A stretch of 64,000 nucleotides of DNA, taken from the NCBI RefSeq assembly GCF_023898315.1, contig NC_064615.1:732699450-732763449 (forward strand), in the 5' to 3' direction. A program made the position numbers and the translations under genes. The first letter of the stretch is position 1; every line of letters begins with the position of its first letter. This DNA comes from Schistocerca nitens (Eukaryota > Arthropoda > Insecta > Orthoptera > Acrididae). Below the pieces are notes generated by a model. The model was not told the origin of the DNA. It saw only the letters and a list, made by a program, of their open reading frames with translations, and made no database searches. Below, in pieces: positions 1-11,919 of the stretch.

Positions 1-950
1 CATCTGTTTTACTCGATGGCCGGCCGTAGTGGCCGAGCGGTTCTAGGGGCTTCAGTCTGGAACCGCGTGACCGCTACGGTCGTAGGTTCGAATCCTGCCT
101 CAGGCATTGATGTGTGTGATGTCCTTAGGCTAGTTAGGTTTAAGTACTTATATGTTCTAGGGGACTGATTACCTAAGATGTTAAGTCCCACAGTGCTCAG
201 AGCCATTTGAACCATTTTACTCGATGACTTACCGTCGATTACTACGTATTGTGGTCTTTCCGACAGGAAATAACGAATCCATTCGCGCAACTGAGACGAT
301 ACGCCATAGTTGCGCAAATGTATTAGAACTCGCTTATGAGGAACGGTCTCAAAAGTCTTCTGGAAATCAAAATGTTTGGGATCAGTTTGATATCACCTGT
401 CGATAGCAACCGTTAATTCGTGAGAGTAAATCCCTAGTTGTGTTTCACAAGAACATATTTTCTGAGTCTGTATCGTCTATTTGTCAATAAATCGTTTTTT
501 CGAGCTAATTGATTCAAACTGCCTCGCTACAACGAAGACATTTACTTCTAAGTTACTGATGCTGGAAGTTGTTATACATTTGAAATATGGAATATTTACT
601 TCGTCTTTCTTTGTGAAGGAGTTTCGGAAAACTGTGTTTAGTAACTCCGCCTCAGTGGCACTGTAATCCGTGACATTACCATTGTTATTGTGCAGAGAAG
701 TAGTGATTGTATCTTTCTAGCGGTATACTCTACATATAGCCAGAATCTCTTTGAGTACTCTACCAAATTTCGAGACAGGATTTCGTTGTGGAAGCTATTA
801 AAACCATCTCACATTAAAGTTTTCTCTAAATGTCGAACATCTGTCAAACTTCGACAATCTTGGGCATCTTGCGTTCTTTGTAATTTGGGATGCTTTTTTC
901 GTTGTCTCTGCAACAGTGTTCTGACCTTCCAGTATATAAGCTCTACACAT
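1..950 (-). pseudogene. CR1-like non-LTR retrotransposon fragment (reverse transcriptase region)
   Basis: This is a decayed reverse transcriptase piece of a LINE read on the minus strand, cut by the left window edge. The best-preserved stretch is about 227-317, where the minus strand reads LREWIRYFLSERPQYVVIDG, a block typical of CR1-group reverse transcriptases just before the catalytic YxDD region. The rest, up to about 950, matches my memory of the same family only in broken frames, with an internal deletion around 480-560. A SINE at 19-214 interrupts it. The clade assignment (CR1 superfamily rather than Jockey) is inference from motif style. It is clearly non-functional because of stops, the deletion and the SINE. 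Confidence 0.7.
19..214 (+). mobile_element. tRNA-derived SINE, family 1, full length
   Basis: The SINE begins GGCCGGCC after a G and carries a pol III box A-like GTGGCCGAGCGG and a box B GGTTCGAATCC near 85-95. It then has the body with GGTTAGTTAGGTTTAAG-type sequence and ends AGCCATTTGAACCA without a poly(A) tail. A perfect 12-bp target-site duplication, TTTTACTCGATG, flanks it at 7-18 and 215-226. It inserted into the CR1-like LINE, so it is younger than that LINE. Confidence 0.93.
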
Positions 951-959
951 GTTAGATAA

Positions 960-3725
960 AGTTATAATCTTATTTAAGTTATAAACTTCTTTAAGTTATA
1001 AACTTCTTTGAGTTCTGGTGTTTCCCATTGAGTTTCAGTTAGAATTTCCACTAACAGCTGTGATGTCAGATGCCCTAAAGTGACAATTAGAAACATTTTG
1101 CATGAAATAAATGTTTTTAATAGCCTGTTGAAGCCTGAAGATGTTTGGGTGCTTTTGAAACGTATGACATGCAATGTTTCTAATAAGGAACTGAAACAGA
1201 AAACGTTTCTATTTTCGTAAATTTCGTAAATTTCAAAAAGACGTCATTCATTCGAGATCAGTCCATATCTTGGTAGGTTCAATGGCGTTGACAATAATTA
1301 ACACTCATCCGAAGGCATACATCATTCGTTCAACAAGAAAACGACTCCTCAATGGAAAGTTGCGTTTTTCTAAAGTTACTTAAGATTGCAATGGAGTAAG
1401 AACTGTTTATAAGAGACAACACTACGGTACCGTAGTATTTTGTATTTGTGCCAGGTAACAGTTCTCTCGGTGAGGAATATATAAATTTTATTTATTTTTG
1501 CAACTAGTAGTTGTGACATGCTCGTCGTGAATATGACTTACTCTTCACGGTCGTTTTGTTGAGTACAAGGAGTCAGCGCTCTCTTCGCTGGTACAGGATT
1601 CGCTGTGGAAATGTGCGAGCAGTTTAGCTACTTCCAGGCTGGCGATTCGTCCACTGAAAAGTAAAGAATTGATGTCCGTCTACAAAATAGTCCAGAATGT
1701 CGACTAAAACATCCAAATGGATAAAGAATTACGTAAGGAGAACAATGGTTTTCAGGGAAAACATAATTTCCATCAGGACAACGCGTCTGCGGCCTCAGTA
1801 CTTGTTGAAATAGTTGATTCATTAGATACTAATGGAACCTAAGATATGTACTTTTTATTTAATGAGATTTGCTTCACACATGCCATAATACAAATTTTCT
1901 CACAGAAATACACGTTTCTCACTTAATTCGATCGCTTATGATACAAAAGGAGTGTTCCCAAAACTGTTACTATCCGGAGATGTCTCAGTGTTTGTTTGTA
2001 ATGATATCTTCAGAAATAGGAAGACAGTAGTTCTATGTTCACACAAAAGCGTTTTACCGAAAATCGTTTACAGAATTAACCATACTGGACAAAATGTGAG
2101 GCACCCATTGGAGACGCCAAGCTTATGTAACTGTGTCTCTATCCTGCGTACAGGCCTCAGGAAGAATATTTCTCCAGGTATGTCATTCCTGCTGAAGTTA
2201 CTGATAGAAAATCAGTCACCGTATAGGTACCAAATTACGGAGATGTCTATCGCTACCCTTCATCCATTGTGGTAAATAATACCAGAAGCGTTCTGTGGGT
2301 CTAACATTGAGTGATTTTTGTGGTGGCAAGTCGAGGTCCTGTGAGGTGTCTGAGTGATCATGAAACCTTGAACGTATGCTTGTTACCGTGTGAACATGAC
2401 TTCCTATCTAGTAAGACGGGAGTGTAGACAACTCACTGGTCAAGAAGATGTAGAACTACGACACTAGGTCATCGACAATACTGAAATAAATCTTCTGGTT
2501 CGTCATTACAGTAACCTGACTAAGTGGGCTCCAGTGATAGAAAATCACCCCCAAAATATTAAACGGGCCTTCGGGCCTGAAACACACCCTCCACACACCT
2601 TAGGTTAAACCCCACTTTGCGAAGTTTGTGTAATGAAAAGAGCTAAAATCACGACTGGTTGGGTCATATTAACACGCCTCTAGTCAGCTTCTGTCCAGTT
2701 TCTCTGTTGTCTGGTCCATTGACGACGTGCTGGTTAATGCTCCGTGGCAACCAACACACTTCTGCTACATACCAGATTCATGATATCGTGCATGTAGTTC
2801 CCTTCGCGATTTTAACTCAGAAACCGGTTGAAATGAGTATACGTTATTGAATGCACAGATTTCACTAGGATTTAAAAGCGAATGTCATCGACGTGACGCG
2901 TCACCTGGTCTCTGATACCTGCAAGCTAGAATATTTTTACAGTCATTCTTCCTATGGCCTTACATGGCTACGAGTGGTAGGACTTCCCTTGTACACACGT
3001 CGGATAGTCCACGTTGATATACAAACAAATCAGATAACTTTATTCACTGTGTGGCCAGGGACATTTACAAACTCGGTAACTCCTTTCTGTCACAACTTCA
3101 CGTCGACTCACTGTTGAATGGTTATTATGCGAAATTCATATAATAGCACCTCATTTCAGATACAAGAAAACCTCATTCAACACATTGCAGGAGACTATCT
3201 TCCGTGATTAAATTTGATTCCTGATGCGATTCGTTGCTTAAATTCGATGTACCGCTTGTCTGAGTATAGCGGCGCCAGCTGTGCTCTTGTCTTCGGCCGG
3301 ATGGCTTTGGCGGTTAGGGAGGCCGCAGCTGCCGTGACCCGTCACTGGGTCGATAAGTAGGTCGCAGGACTCCTAATGGCTATTTGCAAGCAGGCGCAGC
3401 CGATCCTACTGTACAGGCCTTTGTCGAAGCCTCCGTATCCCGACTCATGACTGAGAATCACAAGTTTCACTTACGGCTAGAATATGTGTGTAAATGGTCG
3501 CTTTTGCTACTTTTCTGCCACAAAACGTTAATCAAAGCGTTCGCCAGGACTGTTTTTCTAGTCCCTTTAGTTTAGCATTGTTAGACATTACTTCCTTTTC
3601 TGTGTTTAGTTAACATTCCTTTTTTGGTTTGCGTGATTTATAACCAACATCCGCAATGCCTTGCCTAAGTTAGTGAAGGTTTATATGAATACTAGCTTTT
3701 TAGCCGTGGCTGTGCTCTTGTAAGC
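960..3725. other. No recognised gene or element
   Basis: The interval is AT-rich with only short open frames, none with a recognisable domain. A moderately GC-rich stretch near 3270-3420 has no features I can name. It is probably old, eroded repeat or intergenic DNA. Confidence 0.5.
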
Positions 3726-3727
3726 AT

Positions 3728-4215
3728 ATGTCATACATACCCTATGCATCTCCTCCTCCCTTTATATCTCCTCATCCACCCCTCTCTGTCCTCGTCCTAC
3801 TCCTCCTCACTGTTTTCACCTCCCCCTCTCTTTGTCCACCTCCTCCGTTTCTCTCTGTCCATCTGCTCCTCCCTCTATTTCGATCTCCTCTCCCCCTCTA
3901 TCCACCTCCTCCACCCTCCTGTTTCCTCTCCTGTCCACCTGCTTCTAGCCCCCTCCTCCTTGCCCTTCCCTCTGCCCATCTCCTCCTAGTCCATGTCTCC
4001 TTCCCTCTCTCTCTCTGTCCATATTCGCCTCTATCTGCATATCAATCTCCTCCTCCCTTTTCCCTGTCCATCTCTTCCTATCTCCCCCTATGTCCACCTC
4101 ATCACCCCTTTCCTTGAATGTCCATCTTCGCTTCCTCTCTTCCTCTCTCAGTCTCCTTATCCACCCACTCTCTGTCCATCTCCTCCTCCTGCCACTGTGC
4201 ATCTCCAATGTCACT
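3728..4215 (+). repeat. Polypyrimidine (CT-rich) degenerate minisatellite
   Basis: Nearly 490 bp on the plus strand are C and T with few purines. The tract is built from irregular repeats of the type TGTCCACCTCCTCC and CCATCTCCTCC. The long open frames in several phases are low-complexity artefacts of this composition. Such tracts can form triplex (H-DNA) structures, but this is inference from composition. Confidence 0.85.
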
Positions 4216-4219
4216 CACA

Positions 4220-4745
4220 CCCCAATGACAGCTAGGCAGTTCTTACCCCGACAGCACTTCTTTCAAACAGTAAGTATTGCGTCCACCAAGCTTGCTTGAA
4301 ATCGATTCAGTGGCATTCACACATAGAAACATCATATTAAATATGATTTTTGATTCAAGTTCTGCGCATAATAGGAAAATTCCAAAGCACCTCTACTTTT
4401 CTGGAAATTACTCACTTGAAAAGCATCACACAAGTACAAGTATATTCAATTAAATCGAGAAGTTGCACGATATGATATCTGAGAAACGGAATTAAAATGA
4501 ACATGAAAAAATATACATCACAGATGTATTCAATGGAACCTTTTATACGGCTGCATAATAGGGTTCCCGTAGGATTTGTATTGTTTTGGTTATCTGTTGA
4601 CCAAGAAAATACGAAGTATATATCTCAGCAATATGTATACCCATAGAAAAGAATTTAACCAATTTTGTGCGGCTGTTTACTCTGGCGGTGTTTCACTTCA
4701 CACCAACAATGACCCCGCAAATAAAGCAGTTGTGGAAACGGGTGA
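4220..4745. other. No recognised feature
   Basis: AT-rich sequence between the polypyrimidine tract and the next SINE. I see no domain-bearing frame or repeat boundary. Confidence 0.5.
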
Positions 4746-4758
4746 TCCTGAATCAGAG

Positions 4759-4961
4759 GCCGGCCGGAGTGGCCGAGTGGTTCTAGGCGCTACAGTCTGG
4801 AACTACGCGACCGCTACGGTCGCAGGTTTGAATCCTGCCTCGGGCATGGATGTGTGTGATGTCCTTCGGTTTGTTAGGTTTAAGTAGTTCTAAGTTCTAG
4901 GGGACTGATGACCTCAGAAGTTGAGTCCCATAGTGCTCACAGCCATTTGAACCATTTTGAA
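4759..4961 (+). mobile_element. tRNA-derived SINE, family 1, full length
   Basis: It has box A-like GTGGCCGAGTGG, box B GGTTTGAATCC (one change from the usual GGTTCGAATCC) and the family 1 body and terminus. A perfect 12-bp target-site duplication, CCTGAATCAGAG, lies at 4747-4758 and 4962-4973. Confidence 0.93.
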
Positions 4962-5454
4962 CCTGAATCAGAGTAAGCGATGTCGGTTACATGTACCAGT
5001 AACAGTCACTAATGCTTCCTGGAGTGCAAAATGGATGCGACATAGATTTTCGTGTATTGAATAAACCGATAATTCGTGAGCATCATTCTAGTCCTCTAGA
5101 ACGACTAATTACAAAAAATACACCAGAAGAGGCCCGGGCGGCAGAAATGAGATAATATTTCAACAGGACATTTCCTTGTCCACATAGATGGTATGACAGC
5201 TGGAGAACCGAGAGATTTATTACAACGGGTTAGCAAATTTAGTAACCTGTGTCTCCCATCCATTTCTCTTCCCATACTGTTGTTTTTTCCAACGAAGTCA
5301 ATAAAGCAGCAGCAGTTAGCTTCACTGCACGATTTTCACAGTCGCGTTTCAGGCAGGAATGTTTTGGAGGAAAAGCCATCTTGTAATGATACTGTTTTTA
5401 ATATAAAACTTATAATCAAAAACAATAGATTTAATTTTGACGTTTGTCTAAAAA

Positions 5455-5633
5455 AATGTTCAAATGTGTGTGAAATCCTAAGGGACTTAACTGCTAAGCT
5501 GACACACTACCTAACCTAAATTATCCTAAGGACAAACACACACACCCATGCCTGAGGGAGGACTCGAACCTCCGCCGGCCCATCCGCACAGTCCACGACT
5601 GCAGCGGCGACCGCTCGGCTAATCCCGCGCGGC
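5455..5633 (-). mobile_element. tRNA-derived SINE, family 2
   Basis: On the minus strand it starts GCCGCGCGGGATTAGCCGAG and carries box B GGTTCGAGTCC. It ends in a body with TTCACACACATTTGAAC followed by A residues. The body resembles family 1 in layout (TCCTTAGG, GACTTAAC motifs) but is distinct. A perfect 15-bp duplication, GACGTTTGTCTAAAA, flanks it at 5440-5454 (±1) and 5634-5648. Confidence 0.92.
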
Positions 5634-5654
5634 GACGTTTGTCTAAAATTCATT

Positions 5655-6300
5655 GAAACAGCACAGCATTTAATTTTGTTGACACCAGAGTAATGTGGGA
5701 GATGACGGAGATTAGAAGGTAAACGATTAAGATATCCAGAAGATATCGAGAATTACTGTTGTTAAGAGAAGATAGTTGTTTCCTGACATACAAGGGAGAT
5801 AGGCAATGGAGTAATAATGTCTCAGTGACATATATGTCAATCAACTAGTAAGAACCTGGAAGGGAGATAAATTTTCTCGTAGTATAAAAATTGAGAAACC
5901 GATTTTATTTAACATATGTTCTCAGTTCTTGTGCGCATTAACCCAAAGATGGCTTTGCTGCAAACCTCCTTGCTAGTACCCCCCGCTAAAGTCTACTCAT
6001 CTTTGTACAACTACTGCAGCCGGCATCGATTTGAGTTCGGTTGTTACAGTCGAGCCTTTACGTACCTCGACAGTTATTACCCCTCCTTCATATCTCCCTT
6101 CAGCATCACATTAACTATACCTTAATGCCTCAGAATGCTTCCTATTAACCAATAGCTTCTTTTAGTGAAGTTGTGTCTTACATGTCGTTTTTCTACGACT
6201 AGACAGAGCTCCTCTTCATCGATTATCCTACATAGGCAACTCATCTGTAGCTCCACATTCCGGATGATTCTATACTGTTATTTTCTGTACAGAATATTGT
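5655..6300. other. No recognised feature
   Basis: Short frames only, with no motif or repeat that I can name. Confidence 0.45.
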
Positions 6301-6305
6301 CCAAG

Positions 6306-7000
6306 TTTCATCTACATCTACATCATACTCCGCAAGCCACCTAATAGTGTGTAGCGGAAGGTACTTTCGGTACCACTATCTGATCCCTCCAACCCTGTTA
6401 CACTCGCGAATAGTGCGTGGGAAGAATGACTGTCGGTAAACCTTGTTGTCCCACTCCTTCTGAAAAGTGCTTTCCCGAAATTTCAACACTAAATCTCTCC
6501 TTGACGCACAACGCCTCTCTTGTAACGTCTGCCAGTGGAGTTTGTTTAGCATCTCCGTAACGCTCTCTCGCCAGCTAAACGATCCCGTGACGAAACTCAC
6601 CGCTCTTCGATGGATCTTCTCCATCTCCTCTATCTGCCCTACCTGACAGGGATCCCAGATAGATGAACAATACTCAAGAATCGGGCGAACAAGCGCCTTA
6701 TAAGCCACTTCTTTCGTGGATGAGTTACATTTCCTTAAGATTCTTCCGCTGAATCTGAGTCTGGTGTCTGCTTTTCCCACTATCTGTTTTATGTGGTCAT
6801 TCCACTTAAGGTCGCTCTGGATAGTTACACTTAGATATTTTACGGCAGAGGCTGTCTCCAGCTGTTTGCCATCAATAGTGTAGCTGTACAGTAGTGAATT
6901 TCTTTTCCTATGTATGCGCAATATGTTACATTTATTTACGTTCAGGGTCAACTGCCAGAGCCTGCGCCATTCATCAGTTCTCTGCAGGTCGTTCTGCAAA
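6306..7000 (-). pseudogene. CR1-like LINE, 3' end with C-terminal reverse transcriptase domain
   Basis: An open minus-strand frame of 207 codons (6376-6999) encodes the thumb and C-terminal part of a CR1-type reverse transcriptase. Recognisable pieces are WQLTLNVNKCNILRI, AVKYLSVTIQSDLKWNDHI and LVRPILEYCSSIWDP. The palm with the catalytic aspartates is missing, so this is a 5'-truncated copy. On this strand the element ends near 6306 in short GATGTA repeats, consistent with CR1-group ends, which use short microsatellite termini instead of poly(A). The open frame suggests a fairly young insertion. The 5' truncation point abuts an RTE fragment near 7005. Confidence 0.85.
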
Positions 7001-7004
7001 TTCT

Positions 7005-7245
7005 TACTTCCGCTTCCGTATAAGGCTACACTCCAAATACTTCCAGAAAATGCTTCCTAATACTTAAATTTATATACGATGTTAATATATTTCTTTTTTC
7101 AAAGGAGCTTCCCTTGCTATTGCCATGAGGCATTTTATATCCTCTTTACTTATGACACTGTCAGTTATTTTGCTAACCCAATAACAAAAACTCGACTACT
7201 TCCCATGGTGTCTCATTTCCTACTCTGATTCCCTAAGCTTCACAC
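7005..7245 (-). pseudogene. RTE-type LINE fragment
   Basis: The plus strand shows CTTCCGTATAAGGCTACACT and downstream phrases (TTTATATCCTC, CAGTTATTTTGCT, TCTCATTTCCTA) that parallel the minus-strand RTE copy at about 38090-38310. It is therefore a degenerate piece of the same family near the C-terminal reverse transcriptase region. No open frame remains. The CR1-like element probably inserted into it. Confidence 0.65.
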
Positions 7246-7249
7246 GTAT

Positions 7250-9365
7250 ACTGTGGATTTATTGTTCAAGGAAAAGAGTACAGACAGCAAAAGATAATGT
7301 ACAGTATGAGCTTCATCAGCTTAGCTTCAGTCACTGTTGAACAGCTTCAGTCACTAAATCTGTAGAAGCTCCTACTATCTAGTCGCTATTTGTGCAGCTC
7401 TGATCTTATAGCAGAGTAATTTTTGTTGGGTAACTCTTCCTCATAAATAATCAAATAGTGTGTTAAATTGTTAAAGGTCCAACGAAAACTATAAAACCAC
7501 GAACCACTGATATAGGCACCAACAGCTCACCTTGCCAACCAAACCAGCATAAAATGAGAATTTCAAGTCTACGTTTAATTTCTTCGTGAAAACTCACTTC
7601 ATCAATGCGTAAAAGTGAAAGAAACTAATATACTGAAACCATATCCATAATCGATGGATGTAGTCCTCTCTTGATAAACTAACTAGCACAGAAAATCGAA
7701 CAATCATCAGAAAAAAAAACTTCACACGAAGTAACCAAGCAGTTAGCATAAGATACAGTAGAAAGCCGCAGAAAATACGTTGCACTCCCGTTTTTAGGAA
7801 GCATGTCCTACAATATAAGCAGTCTGTTCAAAAACACAAATATTAAGATAAGTTTCCCCACAAACAGTAAACTACAGGAACAGCGATTTACAACTCGAAG
7901 AATAATAACTTCTCATATAAAAGATGAGCATGAATACTAGTTGCCAAACTTATCACTTCTACGTTGTTGAATCATCTGGGAGTGAATATAGATGACATAC
8001 ATTTGAACAGCATATAGAAATCCGTATCTGGACTGCACACAACCGTCAACAGTCATGGAATAAAAATCTTCCAATACCACAACAAGATATTCCATCATGC
8101 TAAGAAAGATAACTTTATGATTGTACTTGAGGTGATTGAAGTATATATACATAAGAGCAAATCTACGCACAATCTCTTCATTGAAGAGACTGAGTTAGCC
8201 AACGCAGCCTTTCTTAAACATTTTATTCATCAGCTTTCCAATCTGAAACATTAATAAATACTGCTCCATTTCACAACAACAGCTTGCAGACAGTAACCCA
8301 ACATCAAACAGAACATAAAATATAACACCTTGCTTAGTCGTATATTATTACAACAGTGCAGTTTAAACCTCCAACTAGTTATGAACATCTTAATACAATG
8401 TCCAGTGTCTTACTATTCATTTATGTACAACTTTCTCCCTCCATTTATTTTGTTTCCTTTGTATACCAAAATATTTCCATAATGTTATTTCAGTAGCAGT
8501 GTCTAACAAACTTGAATCTTTATTTGTTTGTCTTAATTGTAATCAGTCCTCACTGAGTATTAACTGCATGTAATGAACCGTTTCTTCTTTGTAAATTTTC
8601 TACTGTTGCCTCAATGGCACATATTGAAATTTCCCACTGAGAGAAACTCTTTAGAGCCGTTATAGTTGTGATATCGCCATCTTCGTATAATCCTTCCATG
8701 TGGCAAAACATTTACGGCATGTATGTGTGTGTGGTTGGTGCGCGCTTTACACTATGTGGATACATATACAGTATATAAAAATAGTGGTTTATGTAGTCTT
8801 CACTATTGCATCAACACAAGCAGTCAGTATTGCAACTTAACGACACGGAATTTTCGACGTAAGTAACCCCTAAAGTAAAACATTTCACTTCAGTGGCCTG
8901 TTTTCATTGTATTCAATCGTTAAGTAAAGTTATAGTTAAATAGGCCGTTTCTCACATCGTGTTTTGGTTGTAAGGCTTCACCATCCCAAGGAATTTTCAT
9001 TAAAAGGGGAAATAAAATATGAAATCAAATGTGAACAACAAAAAATCTGTATTTTGACGTGAAGAACTTGCCGGTTCGAAACTGGTAACGTCGCTATTTA
9101 TGTGAATAAACAGCATTTTTTAAGGTGGCTGGTTGCTCGTTTCTTCCCTGTGGGAATCACCATGTATTTTGTACATGGAAAAGGTCGCAAAACGTCAGCT
9201 TTTTACAAAGTAGCAGGAAGTACGTACTTTTATCTTTCCCTTGACGAATACAAGGCTGTGATGGTTTAACTGAATGTTTCAAATGTAGACTCAACCGCCT
9301 TTCACAAAAAAATGATTGATTTCTTGATTATGCAGACGAAGTACTCAATCGTGCTACACATACAC
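7250..9365. other. No recognised feature
   Basis: AT-rich DNA with short frames lacking domains. I found no SINE boxes, terminal repeats or transposase motifs on either strand. Confidence 0.45.
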
Positions 9366-9367
9366 TA

Positions 9368-10606
9368 TGCGATCCAAAGTATCCGGACACCCCCAAAAAC
9401 ATACGTTTTTCATATTAGGGGCATTGTGCTGCCACCTACTGCCAGGTACTCCATATCAACGACTTCAGTAGTCATTAGACAATGTGACAGGGCAGAATGG
9501 GGCGCTTCGCGGAACTCACGGACTTCGAACGTGGACAGGTCATTGGGTGTCACTTGCGTCCTACGTCTCTACACGAGATTTCCATATTCCTAACCAATCC
9601 TAGGTCCACTGTTTTCGATGTGAGAGTGACGTGGAAACGTGAAGGGACACATACAGCACAAAAGCGTACAGGCCGACCTCGTCTGTTGACTGACAGAGAC
9701 CGCTGACAGTTGAAGAGGGTCGTAATGTGTAACAGGCAGACTTCTATCCAGACCATCACACAGGAATTCCAAACTGCATCAAAATCCACTGCAAGTACTA
9801 TGACAGTTAGGCGGGACGTGAGAAAACTTGGATTTCATGGTCGAGCTGCTGCTCATAAGCCACACATCACGTCGGTAAATGCCAAACGACGCCTCGCTTG
9901 GTATAAAGAGCGTAAACACTGGACGATGGAACAGTGCAAAAACGTTGTGTGGAGTGACGAATCACGGTACACAAAGTGGCGATACGTTGGCAGGATGTAG
10001 GTATGGCGAATGTCCAGTGAACGTCATCTGCCAGCGTGTGTAGTGCCAACAGTATAATTCGGAGGCGTTGGTGTTGTGATATGGTCGTGTTTTTCATGGA
10101 GGGGGCTTGCACCCCTTGTGGTTTCGTGTGGCATTATCACATCACAGGCCTACATTGATGTTTTATGCACCTTCTTGCTTCCCACTGTTGAAGAGCAATT
10201 CGGGGATGGCGCTTGCATCTTTCAAAGCGACCGAGGACCTGTTCATAACCCACGGCCTGCGGCGGAGTGGTTAAACGACAGTAACATCCCTGTAGTGGAC
10301 TGGCCTGCACAGAGTCCTGACCTGCATCCTATACAACACCTTTGGGATGTTCTGGAACGCTGACTTAGTGCCAGGCCTCGCCGATCGACATCGATGCCTC
10401 TCTTCAGTGCAGCACTCCGTGAAGAATGGGGCTACCATGTGCCAAGAAACATTCTAGCACCTGACTGAACGTATGCCTGCGAGAGTGGAAACTGTCATCA
10501 AGGCTAAGGGTGGGCCAACACCATATCGAATACCAGCATTACCGATATAGGACGCTACGAACTTTGAAGTTATTTTCAGCCAGGTGTCCGGATACGTTTG
10601 ATCACA
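9368..10606 (+). mobile_element. Tc1-like DNA transposon, complete ends, dead transposase
   Basis: The element is bounded by 24-bp imperfect inverted repeats (TGCGATCCAAAGTATCCGGA at the left, its near-complement ending ACGTTTGATCACA at the right) and flanked by TA dinucleotides at 9366-9367 and 10607-10608. That is the Tc1/mariner signature. The total of about 1.24 kb is normal for a minimal Tc1 element. Confidence 0.88.
9497..10420 (+). pseudogene. Tc1-family transposase pseudogene
   Basis: Broken frames encode the parts of a Tc1 transposase in order. They are an N-terminal helix-turn-helix start (FAELTDFERGQVIG), a GRPRLLTDRD AT-hook-like linker, the first catalytic aspartate in VVWSDESR (about 9945-9965), and the second in QSDRGPVH. 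The C-terminal block is VVDWPAQSPDLHPIQHLWDVLER. In that last block the catalytic glutamate of the DD34E triad is replaced by glutamine (codon 10334-10336). Spacing from the second aspartate to that site is the standard 34 residues. Frameshifts and stops separate the pieces (for example near 9707 and 10000). The copy cannot catalyse transposition. Confidence 0.9.
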
Positions 10607-10614
10607 TATCGTAA

Positions 10615-11195
10615 ATGGCTTGAAGTCACTGTGATTCATGATGGTCCGCTGGACATTCAAGAAAGGCGATATGTGGTTCTTAATGTGTTGAGTGGCCGCT
10701 ACGGACGGCAGATGCTGGACGTAATGTTGGCAACGAGGTCTTGTGGTGCGCAGGTCCATTCTTCCTCCAGCGCCGTTAACGTCTACCGGATGGTCGTTGG
10801 TACACGTGGACGCACTGAAATGGGTGTCCCTAACGCATCCTACACGTTATCGATGGAATTTATGGCGTGGGAACGGACAGGCCAGTCTATTCGCCAAATA
10901 TCCTCTCCTTCCAAGAGCCCCTCCACCTGCACTGTTTTATACGTCGCACATTGTCATCCATAAAGAAGTCAGAGCCGAATGTACCACTGAAAAGATGCAC
11001 ATAGGGAGAGAGTACAGTGTCACAATAACGTCGACCGATGAGTGTACCGTGCTCAAACTTTTGGAGGTCAGCATGCCCATGCTACATCATACCTCCACAT
11101 ACCGTAACACTTGGACCACCAAAACGATCATGTTCGAGAGTGTTCTTCGGTGTACTACGTGCTCCTCTCCTCTCGCCTTATGAGGGTACGGGATG
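10615..11195 (-). pseudogene. Second Tc1-family transposase remnant, opposite strand
   Basis: The minus strand reads, through stops, RSTPKNTLEHDRFGGPSVTV, then HADLQKFEHGTL, IGRRYCDTVLSPYVHLF, and a degraded FFMDDN block that corresponds to the second catalytic aspartate. This is a different Tc1 subfamily from the neighbouring element at 9368-10606. It has no intact frame and no clear inverted termini. It lies directly against the right end of the other Tc1 copy. Confidence 0.75.
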
Positions 11196-11199
11196 AAAG

Positions 11200-11550
11200 G
11201 AAGAATGAATTGATTGTTGGTGCTAATAACGATCATCCTCCTCTATCTCCTCTGCAGATGACGTGTCACTGAGCACATTTGTTCTGCACATGCAGTACAC
11301 GTGAGGTGCCTAGTTGGTTCCACTACACTGTGTGGAATACGAAGGTTCTGTTATAGTTCACTAACCTGCTGTCTTCAAGTTGATGTCCCCAGCGCAGAAA
11401 ACAGCACGCAGGTCGTAGGTTCCGTATCTTCATTCTGAAACTGACTTTTAGCGAGGTTCTGTTCTGACATAATGTATCACTTCTTTGGGATGCCACTCGC
11501 GTATTTTAATATAGCCACACGAGAAAAAGACTGCATGATCTTAATACAAT
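11200..11550. other. No recognised feature
   Basis: Nothing identifiable between the Tc1 remnant and the 5S-derived SINE tail. Confidence 0.4.
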
Positions 11551-11565
11551 ACCTTCTGATACAGC

Positions 11566-11632
11566 GAGGATGACACGGCGGTCGGATGGTTCCGGTGGGC
11601 CACTAGTGGCCTGAAGACGGAGTGCTTTTTTT
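11566..11632 (+). mobile_element. 5'-truncated 5S-rRNA-derived SINE (tail only)
   Basis: This 67-bp piece includes GATGACACGGCGGTCGGATG and GTGGCCTGAAGACGGAGTGC followed by T residues. It matches the tail of the 5S-derived SINE at 58093-58207. A perfect 12-bp duplication, TTCTGATACAGC, at 11554-11565 and 11633-11644 shows it is a genuine truncated insertion rather than a remnant. Confidence 0.8.
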
Positions 11633-11754
11633 TTCTGATACAGCAAAGTACAGGATCAAACACAATGTTTACGAAAATGTATCTTTACACTATTTGTAGC
11701 ACGTGTCTGTGCTTCATGAGTACCGGAGTGAATCTTTTAATACTGAATATTGGC

Positions 11755-11915
11755 AAACACATCCTGCCACAGACAACATGGCTGTACATCTCGCCTGCCT
11801 AACCCAGAGTGACAAACAGGAACTTAAATAAAAAACTGGAAACACATCCTACGGCAGACAGCATGTCTGTTCTTCTCGACTACCTAATCCAGAGTGACGA
11901 ATAGCCCGAAACACT
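11755..11915 (+). repeat. Imperfect 85-bp tandem duplication
   Basis: Two adjacent units start AAACACATCCT at 11755 and 11840. They share GCAGACA/CAGACAACATG-like and CCAGAGTGAC segments. They diverge by substitutions and small indels, so the duplication is old. Confidence 0.7.
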
Positions 11916-11919
11916 TCGC

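Noticed and set aside
3728-4235. Pro/Ser/Leu-rich frames up to 129 codons
   Set aside because: They occur in several phases of a low-complexity CT-rich tract and reflect composition, not coding.
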